Assembly (NCBI RefSeq): GCF_050281185.1
Contig: NZ_JBNNWS010000014.1
Coordinates: forward strand, 1 to 64,000
DNA: 64,000 nucleotides
Origin: Heyndrickxia sp050281185
Lineage (GTDB): Bacteria > Bacillota > Bacilli > Bacillales > Bacillaceae_C
Reading direction: 5' to 3'
Shown one piece after another: positions 36,256 through 45,510 of this stretch. The notes beneath the pieces are model-generated. The model saw nothing but the letters and a program-made list of their open reading frames with translations. It had not been told where the DNA came from and did not search any database. The translations under genes and the position numbers were made by a program. How positions within the stretch are numbered: the stretch's first letter is position 1; each line of letters starts with the position of its first letter.

Positions 36256-36418
36256 GTCAGTTTTCTTAAATATTGTTGCTATTTTGTACAGTATGCAGAA
36301 TTCTTATAATATCTAGTTTCGGGGAATCTTTTTTAAAAAAGTGTTTCCTCCTGAATGTTATTTTACAGTATTATTAGGATTGTTGATTTAAAAGCAACAA
36401 AGTTTACGTGAAAGAGCC
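36256..36418. mobile_element. family A element (A2 subtype, reversed)
   Basis: Ends GTCAGTTTTCTTAAATATTG and CAACAAAGTTTACGTGAAAG then AGCC. Flanks GTAATAAA and TTAATTAA match at 6 of 8. The interior is the reverse of other A2 copies (TTGCTATTTTGTAC, then CTAGTTTCGGGG). Length 163 bp. It takes up most of the gap 36220-36515. Confidence 0.78.
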
Positions 36419-36515
36419 TTAATTAAAAAAGATTCTTCGAATAAATTGTCAATTTTTCTTGTTAGATGTACACTACATATTAGTGTCATTTAAATTTTAC
36501 TATTAGAGGGATTGT

Positions 36516-38105
36516 ATGTCTTCAAAACTAATACGAGGTACGTTTATATTAACATTAGGAACTATTATATCAAAAATTATTGGATTGTTTTATGTTATTC
36601 CTTTTTATGCGATAATTGGCGGATCTGAGCCAGCTGCACTCTATCAATTTGGTTATGTACCTTATACTATTTTTATAAGTATTGCTACAGCAGGTGTTCC
36701 ATTAGCAGTATCAAAATATATTGCAAAGTATAATGCATTAGAAGAGTACGCTGTTGGTAGAAGATTATTTAAAACCGGTTTATTATTAATGACGTTAACT
36801 GGTATCGTTTGTTTTTTGATTATGTATATCTTTGCGCCTATTTTTGCGGGGTCGATGCATACATCAGATAGTCCTTATAGTATTTCAGAGATTGCAACCG
36901 TTATAAGAGCTGTTAGTTTTGCTTTAATTATTATCCCGGTAATGAGTTTGTTACGAGGATATTTTCAAGGGCATCAATCGATGGGACCATCTGCCGTTTC
37001 TCAAGTAGTGGAGCAAATTGTACGGATTGTTTTCCTTTTATTTGGGGCTTTCTTCGTCTTAAAGATTCTTCATGGCAGTATGGTAACTGCTATAAGTGTC
37101 GCAACTTTCGCTGCATTTATTGGAGGAATTGCAAGTCTTATCGTTCTTTTATGGTATTGGAAAAAAAGGAAATATCATTTTGATGAATTATTAGCACATG
37201 ATAAGGGAAGTATAAAGGTTTCTCTTGTTGATATGTACAAGGAGATATTTATCTATGCCTTTCCGTTTGTTTTAGTAGGAATTGCAAATTCAATGTATCA
37301 AGAGATTGATCAATTAACATATAATCGGGCTATTACTCTTGAGCATTTGGGTGTTCTTAATTTTTCCACACATAAGCTCGTCATTATTCCAGTTTCATTA
37401 GCAACAGCATTTTCCTTAACTTTAGTACCTTTAATAACTGAGGCTTTTGCAAAGGGAAATAGAAATGAATTAGTGCGTCAAGTTGACCAAACCTTTCAGG
37501 TATTATTATTTATAACAGTTCCAGCTGCACTTGGCTTGTCCATATTAGCAGAACCCGTTTATACCGTTTTTTATGAGCATAGTACGTTTGGAACTGGTGT
37601 CTTAGCTGCATATGCACCTGTAGCGATATTATTTGCCCTGTTCTCGGTAACTGCAGCTATCCTTCAAGGAATTAATGAGCAGAGGTATACCATATTAAGT
37701 TTGTTGGTTGGGATTTTAGTGAAATTAAGTCTCAATATACCCTTAATGAAGATGTTTGAAACAGAAGGTGCTGTCTATGCTACAGCACTTGGCTATTCAG
37801 TGTCTATTTTGATCAATCTCATTGTTATAAAAATATTTGCAGATTATCCTTTTAAAACAATCATAAGAAGAACTATCTTAATAGGATTGATGAATGCAGT
37901 AATGGCGGTTAGTGTAATCGTTGTATATAAGGCTGTGACACTCATTCTCTCGCCTGAGTCTAAATTACAATCATTAATCATCGTCCTGATTTGTGGTACC
38001 GTTGGAGTCATTGTTTATGGCTATTTAGGATTAAGATCAAAATTAGCGGATAAATTATTCGGTACCCGAATTCAAAAGCTTAAATCCAAATTGCACATAG
38101 GTTAA
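36516..38105 (+). CDS. ytgP: lipid II flippase MurJ-type protein YtgP
   Basis: A 529-aa MOP/MATE-superfamily membrane protein with about 14 hydrophobic segments, beginning MSSKLIRGTFILTLGTIISK. B. subtilis YtgP is the MurJ functional homologue that moves lipid II across the membrane for peptidoglycan synthesis; SpoVB and YkvU are paralogues. Conserved Arg and acidic residues lie in loops, as in AALYQFGYVPYT and SLLRGYFQGHQ. It is a single gene with a GGG-poor ribosome site (AGAGGGATTGT). Confidence 0.9.
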   Translation: MSSKLIRGTFILTLGTIISKIIGLFYVIPFYAIIGGSEPAALYQFGYVPYTIFISIATAGVPLAVSKYIAKYNALEEYAVGRRLFKTGLLLMTLTGIVCFLIMYIFAPIFAGSMHTSDSPYSISEIATVIRAVSFALIIIPVMSLLRGYFQGHQSMGPSAVSQVVEQIVRIVFLLFGAFFVLKILHGSMVTAISVATFAAFIGGIASLIVLLWYWKKRKYHFDELLAHDKGSIKVSLVDMYKEIFIYAFPFVLVGIANSMYQEIDQLTYNRAITLEHLGVLNFSTHKLVIIPVSLATAFSLTLVPLITEAFAKGNRNELVRQVDQTFQVLLFITVPAALGLSILAEPVYTVFYEHSTFGTGVLAAYAPVAILFALFSVTAAILQGINEQRYTILSLLVGILVKLSLNIPLMKMFETEGAVYATALGYSVSILINLIVIKIFADYPFKTIIRRTILIGLMNAVMAVSVIVVYKAVTLILSPESKLQSLIIVLICGTVGVIVYGYLGLRSKLADKLFGTRIQKLKSKLHIG

Positions 38106-38134
38106 AAGAGGAGGTCAGATTTGACCTCCTTTCA
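38105..38134. terminator. terminator after ytgP
   Basis: Stem AAGAGGAGGTCA/TGACCTCCTTT with a 4-nt loop between converging genes. Confidence 0.8.
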
Positions 38135-38136
38135 CA

Positions 38137-38334
38137 TTAGTAGTAACGTCCAATTTGTCCGTAGCCCGAAGTTCCCATAGATCTTTCGATTTGAGTTACA
38201 CGTCGGTCTAAGCGGTCAAATCTTCGTTCTATACGGTCCAAGCGTCTTTCTATATTCTCGATTCTTCTGTTAATACCAACGCTTGGCTGCTGTCCGGGAT
38301 ATTGCATAGGCATTTGTTGTTGTCTGAAATCCAT
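38137..38334 (-). CDS. small coiled-coil protein
   Basis: A 65-aa protein: a Gln/Pro-rich N-terminus (RQQQMPMQYPGQQP) then an Arg-rich heptad-like helix built on repeats of RIENIERRLDRIERRFDRL, then a Gly/Tyr tail. This is the composition of small spore-coat-like proteins, but no family is recognised. TTG 38337 or ATG 38334 could start it; GGAGTGAG lies upstream. Confidence 0.6.
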   Translation of the reverse strand: MDFRQQQMPMQYPGQQPSVGINRRIENIERRLDRIERRFDRLDRRVTQIERSMGTSGYGQIGRYY

Positions 38335-38480
38335 CAAGGTTCACTCACTCCAGTCTCATGTAGGATATAATAATAGGGGGGGAATGATTTCCCATATTAG
38401 CCTATGCCGAGTGAAACGAAGCGTATAGGCTAATAACCCAAGTAAATAAGATTAAGTGAATATTAATAGGGAGTGTTCGA

Positions 38481-39212
38481 ATGAGACTCGATAAATTTCT
38501 AGCGAATGCAGGTCAAGGAAGTCGAAAAGAAGTAAAAAAAATATTAAAAGATGGGATCATTAAAGTGAATGGAGAAATTGTAAAAGATGGTAAGGTTCAT
38601 ATTGATCCACATCATGATGATGTAACAATTCAAGGAGAAACGATTACCTATCGTGAGTACATTTATTTAATGATGAATAAACCAGCGGGAGTTATTTCAG
38701 CAACTGAGGATATACGTGAGAAAACAGTCATTGATTTATTGGAAATGGAAGATACATTTTTTGAACCTTTTCCAGTAGGAAGATTAGATAAAGATACGGA
38801 AGGTTTATTATTATTAACAAATGATGGACAAATTTCTCATCGGCTGCTCTCACCTAAAAAGCATGTGCCAAAAACATATTTTGCAGTGATTCAAGGTGAA
38901 GTAACAGAAACAGATGTTCAAGCTTTTAATCAGGGAGTAATGTTAGATGACGGCTATTTAACTAAACCTGGTCATTTAAAAATATTAAAATCAGGGATAC
39001 GTTCTGATATTGAATTAACGATAACAGAAGGTAAATTTCATCAAGTGAAACGAATGTTTGAAGCGGTCGGGAAAAAAGTAATTTATTTAAAAAGAATTTC
39101 GATGGGACCTCTTGGATTAGATGAAAGGCTTAAGTTAGGTGAATATCGTGAACTTTCGGAGGAAGAGATAACCTTATTAAAAGAATTTGAACCTGAAAAA
39201 AAACAAGGGTGA
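38481..39212 (+). CDS. ytzG: 16S rRNA pseudouridine synthase (RsuA family) YtzG
   Basis: A 243-aa enzyme with an N-terminal S4 RNA-binding domain (MRLDKFLANAGQGSRKEVKK) and an RsuA/RluB catalytic domain; the catalytic Asp is in VGRLDKDTEGLLLLTNDG, and the C-terminal KFHQVKRMFEAVGKKV is typical. RsuA modifies U516 of 16S rRNA. GGGAGTG precedes the ATG. The gene ends inside a terminator shared with ytzE. Confidence 0.92.
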   Translation: MRLDKFLANAGQGSRKEVKKILKDGIIKVNGEIVKDGKVHIDPHHDDVTIQGETITYREYIYLMMNKPAGVISATEDIREKTVIDLLEMEDTFFEPFPVGRLDKDTEGLLLLTNDGQISHRLLSPKKHVPKTYFAVIQGEVTETDVQAFNQGVMLDDGYLTKPGHLKILKSGIRSDIELTITEGKFHQVKRMFEAVGKKVIYLKRISMGPLGLDERLKLGEYRELSEEEITLLKEFEPEKKQG

Positions 39213-39247
39213 CCCGTAAGTATTTGATGCTTATGGGTCACCCTTGT
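39203..39247. terminator. bidirectional terminator, ytzG/ytzE
   Basis: An 18-bp stem (39203-39220 with 39230-39247), with a run of eight T after it on the minus strand. It holds the ytzG stop codon. Confidence 0.9.
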
Positions 39248-39275
39248 CATTTTATATTTTGTTGATTTACTCGCA

Positions 39276-39497
39276 TTAAGAAGACATCTTAACTCTCTTC
39301 TCTGTTGTTGTCCATTTCCCACGATGTGGACTAATGATTAAGTCATTGTAAACTAACACATTCAAATCTCTTTGAATGGTGCGAGGTGTGATACCGAACT
39401 CATCTACAAGGTCCTGTGTTGTCACTGTCCCATTTTCTTTTATAAACATGTAGATTGATTTAATTCGGGTTAACATGCGATTTGTTGAAGGTTTCAA
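39276..39497 (-). CDS. ytzE: DeoR-type HTH regulator YtzE
   Basis: A 73-aa stand-alone winged-helix protein of the DeoR type: VTTQDLVDEFGITPRTIQRDLNVL is the helix-turn-helix. It has no effector domain. TTG start with GGGAGTGG a few bases upstream. Target genes unknown. Confidence 0.87.
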   Translation of the reverse strand: MKPSTNRMLTRIKSIYMFIKENGTVTTQDLVDEFGITPRTIQRDLNVLVYNDLIISPHRGKWTTTEKRVKMSS

Positions 39498-39855
39498 AAA
39501 ACCACTCCCTCATCTTTATTCCAAAGACTAAGACTACGGACGGCTTATGAGATTGAAGATTAATCTTCAATATGAATTAGGATAAATGGTTATCCGATTT
39601 AGACAACTCCTTCTCTTTTACTCATATTTTTAATCTAAGATGTCTGACAATTACATTGTACACCTTCTTTTTGTAAATATCTAGGGGAAAGGTGGAAATT
39701 AATGAAAGCTTAATATACTGTGTGTTTAATTATATGAAGTAAAGGATTAATTATTATAATTTTCAGATAAAATAAACATTTTCAATTAAAAGATTTATTA
39801 AATGCTCGAAAAAGAGTAAAATAATAGGAGTTTCAACAATTAGAACATACATAAA

Positions 39856-40012
39856 GTCTATGTTCCAATAAATGTTGCTATTTCGTACATGTGTAAAATC
39901 CTAATATCATTTGGATACGGGCATCTTTTCTTTAAAAATATTTCTCTTTATGTTTGGATGCTGTATTTATAGGGTTTTCGATTCAAATGCAACAAAAATA
40001 AAGAAAAGAGCT
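39856..40012. mobile_element. family A element (A2 subtype, reversed)
   Basis: A 157-bp copy: left GTCTATGTTCCAATAAATGT, right AACAAAAATAAAGAAAAGAG then CT. An exact 8-bp direct repeat TACATAAA brackets it (39848-39855 and 40013-40020). The interior TTGCTATTTCGTACATG and GGGCATCTTTTCTTT are the reverse of other A2 copies. The rest of the gap 39498-40043 is AT-rich and shows no gene. Confidence 0.87.
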
Positions 40013-40043
40013 TACATAAAAATTGCTAAGGAAGTGATGAGCA

Positions 40044-41459
40044 ATGGAAAACATTAATTGGATGGAAGAGGTAGTAAAAAGAAAAGATGATTTAATCGAA
40101 GATTTGCAACAACTTTTAAAAATAAAAAGTGTATTAGACGAAGAAAACGCAACTCCTGATGCACCACTTGGAACAGGGATTAAAGAAGCTTTGCAATACT
40201 TATTAGACCTTGGTCAAAAAGACGGATTTACAGCAAAAAATGTTGGGAATTTAGCTGGTCACTTAGAGATGGGAGAAGGAAAAGATTTAGTTGGAATCCT
40301 ATGTCATGTAGATGTTGTCCCTGAGGGGGATGGATGGAGTGTTGACCCTTTTGGGGGTGTAGTCAAAGATGATAAAATATACTCCAGAGGTGCAAGTGAT
40401 GATAAAGGGCCAACAATGGCTGCATATTATGCAATGAAAATTGTCAAAGAACTGGGCATAAAACTAGATAAACGAGTTCGGATGATCATTGGAACAGATG
40501 AGGAAAGTAATTGGCGTTGTGTAGATCATTATTTTAAAAATGAGGAAATGCCTACAATAGGATTTGCACCTGATGCTGATTTTCCGATTATCAATGCTGA
40601 AAAAGGAATTGCTGACTACGACATTGTGATGAAGACGCAATCAGTAGATCATCAATCAAAGACAACACTTTTATCCTTTCAATCTGGAAGAAGATATAAT
40701 ATGGTTCCCGATTTCGCCACTGCGGTTCTTTCATTTGATGGAGAGCAAACAGATCTTCTGCAAAAATATACTGCATTTTTGGAAGAATATGATTTAAAGG
40801 GAAAATATTTTATTGATAATGGGGCATTGCATTTGGAACTAGAAGGTGTTTCAGCACATGGGATGGAGCCAAGAAACGGAAAAAATGCAGGTCTATATTT
40901 ATCTAAGTTTTTGCATAATTTAGATTTGGATGAAACAGGAAAACGATATGCCCGATTTGCTGTGAACGTGTTATTTAATCAATCACGTGGTGAGGGTTTA
41001 GGTGTTCAATATAGTGATGATATTACTGGTGATTTAACGATTAATGTTGGAAAAATGAATTACGATCAAGTAAATGGCGGTATGTTTGGGTTAAATATGC
41101 GCTATCCAGTTACTTTTGATATGGAAAAGGGGAAGGATCGGATAATTACAACTGCAAGTGAACTCGGTTTTACTGTTGAAAATTTTTCAGATTCAAAGCC
41201 ACACCATGTAGACGCAAATGATGAGCTCATTCTAACTCTACAAAAGGTTTATGAGGAACAGACAGGTGAGAAAGCAGAATTACTTGCAATTGGCGGTGGC
41301 ACTTATGCTCGCTCTTTAAAATCAGGTGTAGCCTTTGGAGCTCTATTCCCTGGTCGCCCAGATGTTATGCATCAAAAGGATGAATATATGTTTATTGAGG
41401 ATTTATTAAAAGCAACAGCTATTTATGCACAAGCGATTTTTGAATTAGCTAGAAAATAA
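40044..41459 (+). CDS. pepV: dipeptidase PepV
   Basis: A 471-aa M20 metallopeptidase. Metal-site residues appear in CHVDVVPEGDGW, SRGASDDKGP and the catalytic Glu pair in GTDEESNWR; PDADFP and the late His in FPGRPDVMHQKDEY complete the site. PepV cleaves dipeptides in the cytoplasm. AGGAAGTGATG precedes the ATG. A transaminase gene follows about 100 bp later. Confidence 0.94.
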   Translation: MENINWMEEVVKRKDDLIEDLQQLLKIKSVLDEENATPDAPLGTGIKEALQYLLDLGQKDGFTAKNVGNLAGHLEMGEGKDLVGILCHVDVVPEGDGWSVDPFGGVVKDDKIYSRGASDDKGPTMAAYYAMKIVKELGIKLDKRVRMIIGTDEESNWRCVDHYFKNEEMPTIGFAPDADFPIINAEKGIADYDIVMKTQSVDHQSKTTLLSFQSGRRYNMVPDFATAVLSFDGEQTDLLQKYTAFLEEYDLKGKYFIDNGALHLELEGVSAHGMEPRNGKNAGLYLSKFLHNLDLDETGKRYARFAVNVLFNQSRGEGLGVQYSDDITGDLTINVGKMNYDQVNGGMFGLNMRYPVTFDMEKGKDRIITTASELGFTVENFSDSKPHHVDANDELILTLQKVYEEQTGEKAELLAIGGGTYARSLKSGVAFGALFPGRPDVMHQKDEYMFIEDLLKATAIYAQAIFELARK

Positions 41460-41460
41460 G

Positions 41461-41517
41461 AAAAGCACAGGGCGCCTTGAACAGCCATTGACCTCGAGGG
41501 GCCGGTCGCTTGTGCTA
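41461..41517. repeat. GC-rich repeat relic (family C-like)
   Basis: A 57-bp segment AAAAGCACAGGGCGCC ... GGTCGCTTGTGCT whose ends are inverted (AGCACA with TGTGCT) and which contains CCTCGAGGGGCC. It resembles shortened Bacillus intergenic repeats ending GCGCTTGTGCT. It could act as a terminator for pepV, but no T tract follows. Confidence 0.55.
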
Positions 41518-41556
41518 GACAAAAAAATAAAACATAAGTGGGAGTGTGAGGTTAAA

Positions 41557-42402
41557 ATGGGGAAAATCATTTTTAATGGAAAAATTGTTGACCGCTCCGA
41601 GGTAAGTATTGATATTGAAGACCGTGGCTATCAGTTTGGAGACGGAGTATATGAAGTAATTAGAGTTTATAATGGGAAGCTTTTTACAAAGATAGAACAC
41701 GTAAATCGCTTATATGAAAGTGCAGAAAAAGTAGCAATTACGATTCCTTATGAAAAAGCTGAGCTCGTTCAAACTTTAGAAGAATTAGTAGCGATAAATA
41801 ATCTTGTTACTGGGATTATTTACCTTCAATTAACGAGAGGGAACTTTCCAAGGCAGCACGGATTCCCAAGCTCGGATGTACCGCCAACCTATGTAGCCTA
41901 TACAAGAGAAATGCCTATTCCGCAAGCTTCTTTGGATAAAGGTGTTAGAGGATTATTAATTGAGGACATCAGATGGTTAAGATGTGATATTAAGAGTCTA
42001 AATCTGTTAGGAAATATTTTAGCTAAGCAAAAAGCAGCTGAAGCGGGCTGTTATGAAGCAATCCAACACCGTGGAGAAGAAATAACAGAAGGATCTTCGT
42101 CTAATGTTTTTATTGTCAAAGGGAATTGTTTAATGACTCATCCGGCTACAAACTTGATTTTAAACGGTATTACGAGACGGGTGATCCTAAAAATATGTAA
42201 GGAAAATGATATTACTTATAAAGAAGAAGTATTTACTGTAAATGACTTAATGAATGCAAATGAAGTATTCGTATCAAGTACTACTTCAGAGGTAATGCCA
42301 GTTGTTCAAGTAAATGATAAAATTATTGCATCAGGGACTCCAGGACCTATCACAAGAAAACTACAACAATTTTTTAAGCAAGAGATAGAAAATTTAGGAT
42401 AA
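41557..42402 (+). CDS. dat: D-amino acid aminotransferase Dat
   Basis: A 281-aa class IV PLP enzyme. PLP Lys in CDIKSLNLLGN, with RGEEITEGSSSNVF and LILNGITRR as the other class IV signatures. It interconverts D-alanine and 2-oxoglutarate with D-glutamate and pyruvate, supplying D-Glu for the wall. ATG 41557, after GAGG and 5 nt, starts the typical MGKIIFNGK N-terminus; the frame upstream lies in a repeat. Confidence 0.93.
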   Translation: MGKIIFNGKIVDRSEVSIDIEDRGYQFGDGVYEVIRVYNGKLFTKIEHVNRLYESAEKVAITIPYEKAELVQTLEELVAINNLVTGIIYLQLTRGNFPRQHGFPSSDVPPTYVAYTREMPIPQASLDKGVRGLLIEDIRWLRCDIKSLNLLGNILAKQKAAEAGCYEAIQHRGEEITEGSSSNVFIVKGNCLMTHPATNLILNGITRRVILKICKENDITYKEEVFTVNDLMNANEVFVSSTTSEVMPVVQVNDKIIASGTPGPITRKLQQFFKQEIENLG

Positions 42403-42405
42403 AGA

Positions 42406-42437
42406 TAAAACCAGCCATTTGTCGGCTGGTTTTTCTT
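42406..42437 (+). terminator. terminator after dat
   Basis: Stem AAAACCAGCC/GGCTGGTTTT with T run. Confidence 0.9.
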
Positions 42438-42589
42438 TATGCAGTAGAAACCGATTTTAGTTGTATCTCAGACTGATGAACAAGTATTATTCTTCGATGA
42501 AGTTTTTTTATCTCACAGTACCCACTATTATAAATAAAATAGATTTCATATTCCTCACCATTGTAGTAAACCTTTTCTCCTTTATGCAC
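42437..42589 (-). CDS. small conserved protein, 50 aa
   Basis: Begins MHKGEKVYYNGEEYEIYFIY from GTG 42589, 7 nt after GGGAG; the open frame to 42619 has no site. A beta-rich pattern with SGYCEIKKL and LVHQSEIQL as in small Bacillaceae proteins of unknown function. Converges with dat. Confidence 0.65.
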   Translation of the reverse strand: MHKGEKVYYNGEEYEIYFIYNSGYCEIKKLHRRIILVHQSEIQLKSVSTA

Positions 42590-42754
42590 AAGTCTGCTCC
42601 CTTCTATTAAAAATTTCAAGTGAATCCAAGAGGATTAATTCGTAAAATTGAATGGGTAGGTAGAATATTCTATGGTGAAAAGTGGAGAAATATGTTATAT
42701 AAACGTAGAATTTTGATAAAATATGTTTAACAATTAATAAGGGGAGTTATGTAC

Positions 42755-43315
42755 ATGTCGTCCAACCACGTTTTCTTTGCCATTCCATTACCTCAAACTA
42801 TAAAAGAGTACCTTCATATGAGCTGTGAAAACTTGAATAGGGATTTCCCTTTCAAGCGTTGGGTTCACCGTGAAGATTACCACATTACATTAGCTTTTTT
42901 AGGTCATGCTGAAAAGAGTCAACTAGAAACAGCAATTAACGATATAAGGGAAATGATTGTCGATACTTCCCCATTTAAATTACAAATTCATGGGTTAGGT
43001 ACCTTTGGTAGAAAAGAAGCCCCAAGAATTTTTTGGGCTGGTTTACTCGCTTCACCAGAATTATATATTTTAAGGGAAAAAGTATATAATTCATGTTTAA
43101 ATGCAGGGTTTCAATTAGATACAAGGCCTTTTAATCCACATATTACTTTAGCGAGAAAATGGGATGAGTCTTTTTGTCCTTTTTCATCAGAAAACTTAAA
43201 GAAGATCACCATCCATCCTCCAAGTTTTCAAGTAAATGAAATCGTCCTTTACGAAACTGTTTTGGAGGCAGTTCCGAAATATCATAAAAAAGCAGTCATT
43301 CATCTGGGTGACTGA
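42755..43315 (+). CDS. thpR: RNA 2',3'-cyclic phosphodiesterase ThpR (YtlP)
   Basis: A 186-aa 2H phosphoesterase with the two HxTx motifs in YHITLAFLG and PHITLARKW. Opens 2',3'-cyclic phosphates on RNA ends; physiological role in Bacillus unclear. AAGGGGAG is 8 nt before ATG 42755 but only 2 nt before ATG 42749, so the inner start is used. Next to ytlQ, as in B. subtilis. Confidence 0.91.
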   Translation: MSSNHVFFAIPLPQTIKEYLHMSCENLNRDFPFKRWVHREDYHITLAFLGHAEKSQLETAINDIREMIVDTSPFKLQIHGLGTFGRKEAPRIFWAGLLASPELYILREKVYNSCLNAGFQLDTRPFNPHITLARKWDESFCPFSSENLKKITIHPPSFQVNEIVLYETVLEAVPKYHKKAVIHLGD

Positions 43316-43326
43316 ATATAATACGT

Positions 43327-43469
43327 GTTCAAAAAGGAGGACAAAAAGAGCCGAGAAGTTCGAGGAAGCGCTGCCTGCGAGCACCGGAGCGTATGCTTTT
43401 AATACGTGAGGAGCGGAGCAGCAAGCTGACGAAGAAATTCGACAGCTATTTTTCCCGGACTTTTTGAAC
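43327..43469. repeat. 143-bp intergenic repeat, family D
   Basis: Inverted ends GTTCAAAAAG/CTTTTTGAAC with a GC-rich core (CCGAGAAGTTCG, GCGCTGCCTGCGAGCACCGG, GTGAGGAGCGGAGC, GAAGAAATTCGACAGC). The inner CGAGAAGTTCG and CGAAGAAATTCG parts also pair, so the transcript would fold into a long stem. Similar units occur between genes in many Bacillus genomes. No coding capacity. Confidence 0.75.
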
Positions 43470-43498
43470 AACCTCTTAGGAAAAGGAAGTAATAAATA

Positions 43499-44458
43499 AT
43501 GGGACAGTTAATCAAACTTCAGGATTATATATCGCGATATGAAATGGATCCATATAGATATCCAGCACAATATGTAAGAATGAAAAAACAGCAATGGGAT
43601 AAATTGAAAGATCAATGGGAGAATAGATCAGATGACTATCAGAATCATTCTCCCCAGTTATACATAAATGAAGAGGAAAACAAAATAAAATCAAAAAATG
43701 TATTTCGAAGGTTATTTGGAAAAGTAAGCAGTGTACAAGAGGAGAGTGTAATTGAAGAACCAAAAAAAAATGAATCCTTGTTTCATTTTTCTCCACAGTT
43801 AGCATACTATCCAGATACCATCGATGAGTTAAAGCAATTATTTCTAGATCAACTATTTTCTTTTCAAATGAAATGGGCTAGCTCAACGATACATGAAAAA
43901 TCTTATCCTGATCAGAGTTATTTTAGAAATGAAAGATTGAAATACTTTTTACAACGATTCCCGGATACCTTTTTATTTTTATATGAGCCTATATTTATTT
44001 TGAAAAAGGCTCCTATTGAAATGGAGGTTATCTTAATTACACCTACTGAGGTTTGGTGTTTAGCATTTCTAGAAGAGGAAAAAGAGGCCGTGTTTCTTGG
44101 GTCAAATAGCCGTTTTTGGATAAAACGAGCAAATAATAAAGAAAGTAAAGTATTAAATCCGTTACTTTCCTTAAATCGAATGTCAAAAATAATTAGTCAA
44201 TTATTAACTTACTATAGCTTAGAAATACCGTTAAAAAAAGCAATCATTTGTAGAAATGGATATATTGATTATCCTACTGCTCCAACAGATGTTTTTTTAT
44301 TAGAAAAAAGGAATTATCCTGAATGGTTTGAGCAACAAAGGAGTCTCCAATCACCATTAAAGCATGTTCAATTAAAAACTGCAAAAGTCCTTTTGGATTA
44401 TTGTCAAACAAAAAGTGCAAGAAGAATAGATTGGGATAATAAGGAGGAAAGCTATTGA
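43499..44458 (+). CDS. ytlQ: YtlQ-like conserved protein
   Basis: A 319-aa soluble protein, basic and Lys/Gln-rich at the N-terminus (AQYVRMKKQQWDKLKDQW), then a mixed alpha/beta domain with VILITPTEVWCLAF and KAIICRNGYIDYP. These resemble the core of nuclease-related NERD-like domains, but I see no catalytic set. Assigned to YtlQ by position after ytlP and by length. Function unknown. Confidence 0.75.
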   Translation: MGQLIKLQDYISRYEMDPYRYPAQYVRMKKQQWDKLKDQWENRSDDYQNHSPQLYINEEENKIKSKNVFRRLFGKVSSVQEESVIEEPKKNESLFHFSPQLAYYPDTIDELKQLFLDQLFSFQMKWASSTIHEKSYPDQSYFRNERLKYFLQRFPDTFLFLYEPIFILKKAPIEMEVILITPTEVWCLAFLEEEKEAVFLGSNSRFWIKRANNKESKVLNPLLSLNRMSKIISQLLTYYSLEIPLKKAIICRNGYIDYPTAPTDVFLLEKRNYPEWFEQQRSLQSPLKHVQLKTAKVLLDYCQTKSARRIDWDNKEESY

Positions 44459-44595
44459 AATCAAAACAAAATAAATATTTACATAAATTATGTAAGTAGA
44501 ATAAATCTTTTTACATCAATACTTAAAATTGAGCTAGCAATCTATTTTATTTAATTTCAACTTGACGAAAAATGTCATAAAGAATAAAATTTATT

Positions 44596-44643
44596 AAAAG
44601 GTGGCTATTGATGTCTGCTTAGTTCCAATAGCTATCTTTTTTA
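44596..44643 (+). terminator. terminator after ytlQ
   Basis: Stem AAAAGGTGGCTATTG/CAATAGCTATCTTTT with a 15-nt loop and T run, about 140 bp past the ytlQ stop. Confidence 0.75.
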
Positions 44644-44733
44644 TTCTTTCCTATAGAAAAATGTAATTTATATAAAATTGTTATTTTGAACGCCGTATAA
44701 AATTGTGACTGGCGAATTAATTGAAGGTGAATG

Positions 44734-45510
44734 ATGTTGGAACACATACTTGGTCAAGGCTGGGAAATTACTTCAGCAGGTGGGGCAACAGGAGAAGCAT
44801 TCTTTGCCAAACATCAAGAACAAAAATTATTTTTAAAAAGAAATTCCTCTCCCTTTTTAGCGGTTTTATCAGTAGAGGGGATTGTCCCTAAGCTTGTTTG
44901 GACAAAAAGGACAGAAAATGGTGATGTGATAACAGCACAGCAATGGCTGAATGGGAGAGAATTAAAGTCCAAAGAAATGAGCCAAGAACGTGTTGCCAAG
45001 CTATTAAAAAAAATTCATGATTCTGCACCACTGCTTTCCATGCTGCCTCGTTTAGGTAAAGCACCATTTGAACCTGATATGATGCTTTTGCAAGTTGAAA
45101 CAGAGTTGGATCATGATTTATTGTCATTACCTAGTATTCAGTCATCTATTCGTTTTCTACAAGATAACTTGGAATACATTAGAAGTGAAGAATATGTTGT
45201 CTGTCACGGAGATGTAAATCACAACAACTGGCTGCTCTCAGATGACAACCAGCTGTATTTAATTGATTGGGATGGAGCAATGATTGCCGACCCCGCCTTA
45301 GATATTGGAATGCTTCTTTATTTATATATTGAGCGTGAGAATTGGAATACGTGGCTTGCACAGTATGGAATAGATTTAAATGATGATCTTTTATTACGAA
45401 TGAAATGGTATTTTATTGCACAAACACTTTTGTCTATACAATGGCATAAAAGTAAAAAACGTTTAAATGAAATGGAACATTGGATTAACAAGCTTTCTGC
45501 TATTATTTAA
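44734..45510 (+). CDS. ytmP: aminoglycoside-phosphotransferase-like kinase YtmP
   Basis: A 258-aa APH/choline-kinase-fold protein with the catalytic loop VCHGDVNHNNWLL and metal-binding Asp in LIDWDGAMIADP. B. subtilis YtmP is similar from MLEHILG onward (AGGATGEA, FLKRNSSPFLAVLS). ATG 44734 is 6 nt from AAGG; the adjacent ATG 44731 is closer. Substrate unknown. Its 3' end overlaps the converging ytzH by 8 nt. Confidence 0.9.
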   Translation: MLEHILGQGWEITSAGGATGEAFFAKHQEQKLFLKRNSSPFLAVLSVEGIVPKLVWTKRTENGDVITAQQWLNGRELKSKEMSQERVAKLLKKIHDSAPLLSMLPRLGKAPFEPDMMLLQVETELDHDLLSLPSIQSSIRFLQDNLEYIRSEEYVVCHGDVNHNNWLLSDDNQLYLIDWDGAMIADPALDIGMLLYLYIERENWNTWLAQYGIDLNDDLLLRMKWYFIAQTLLSIQWHKSKKRLNEMEHWINKLSAII

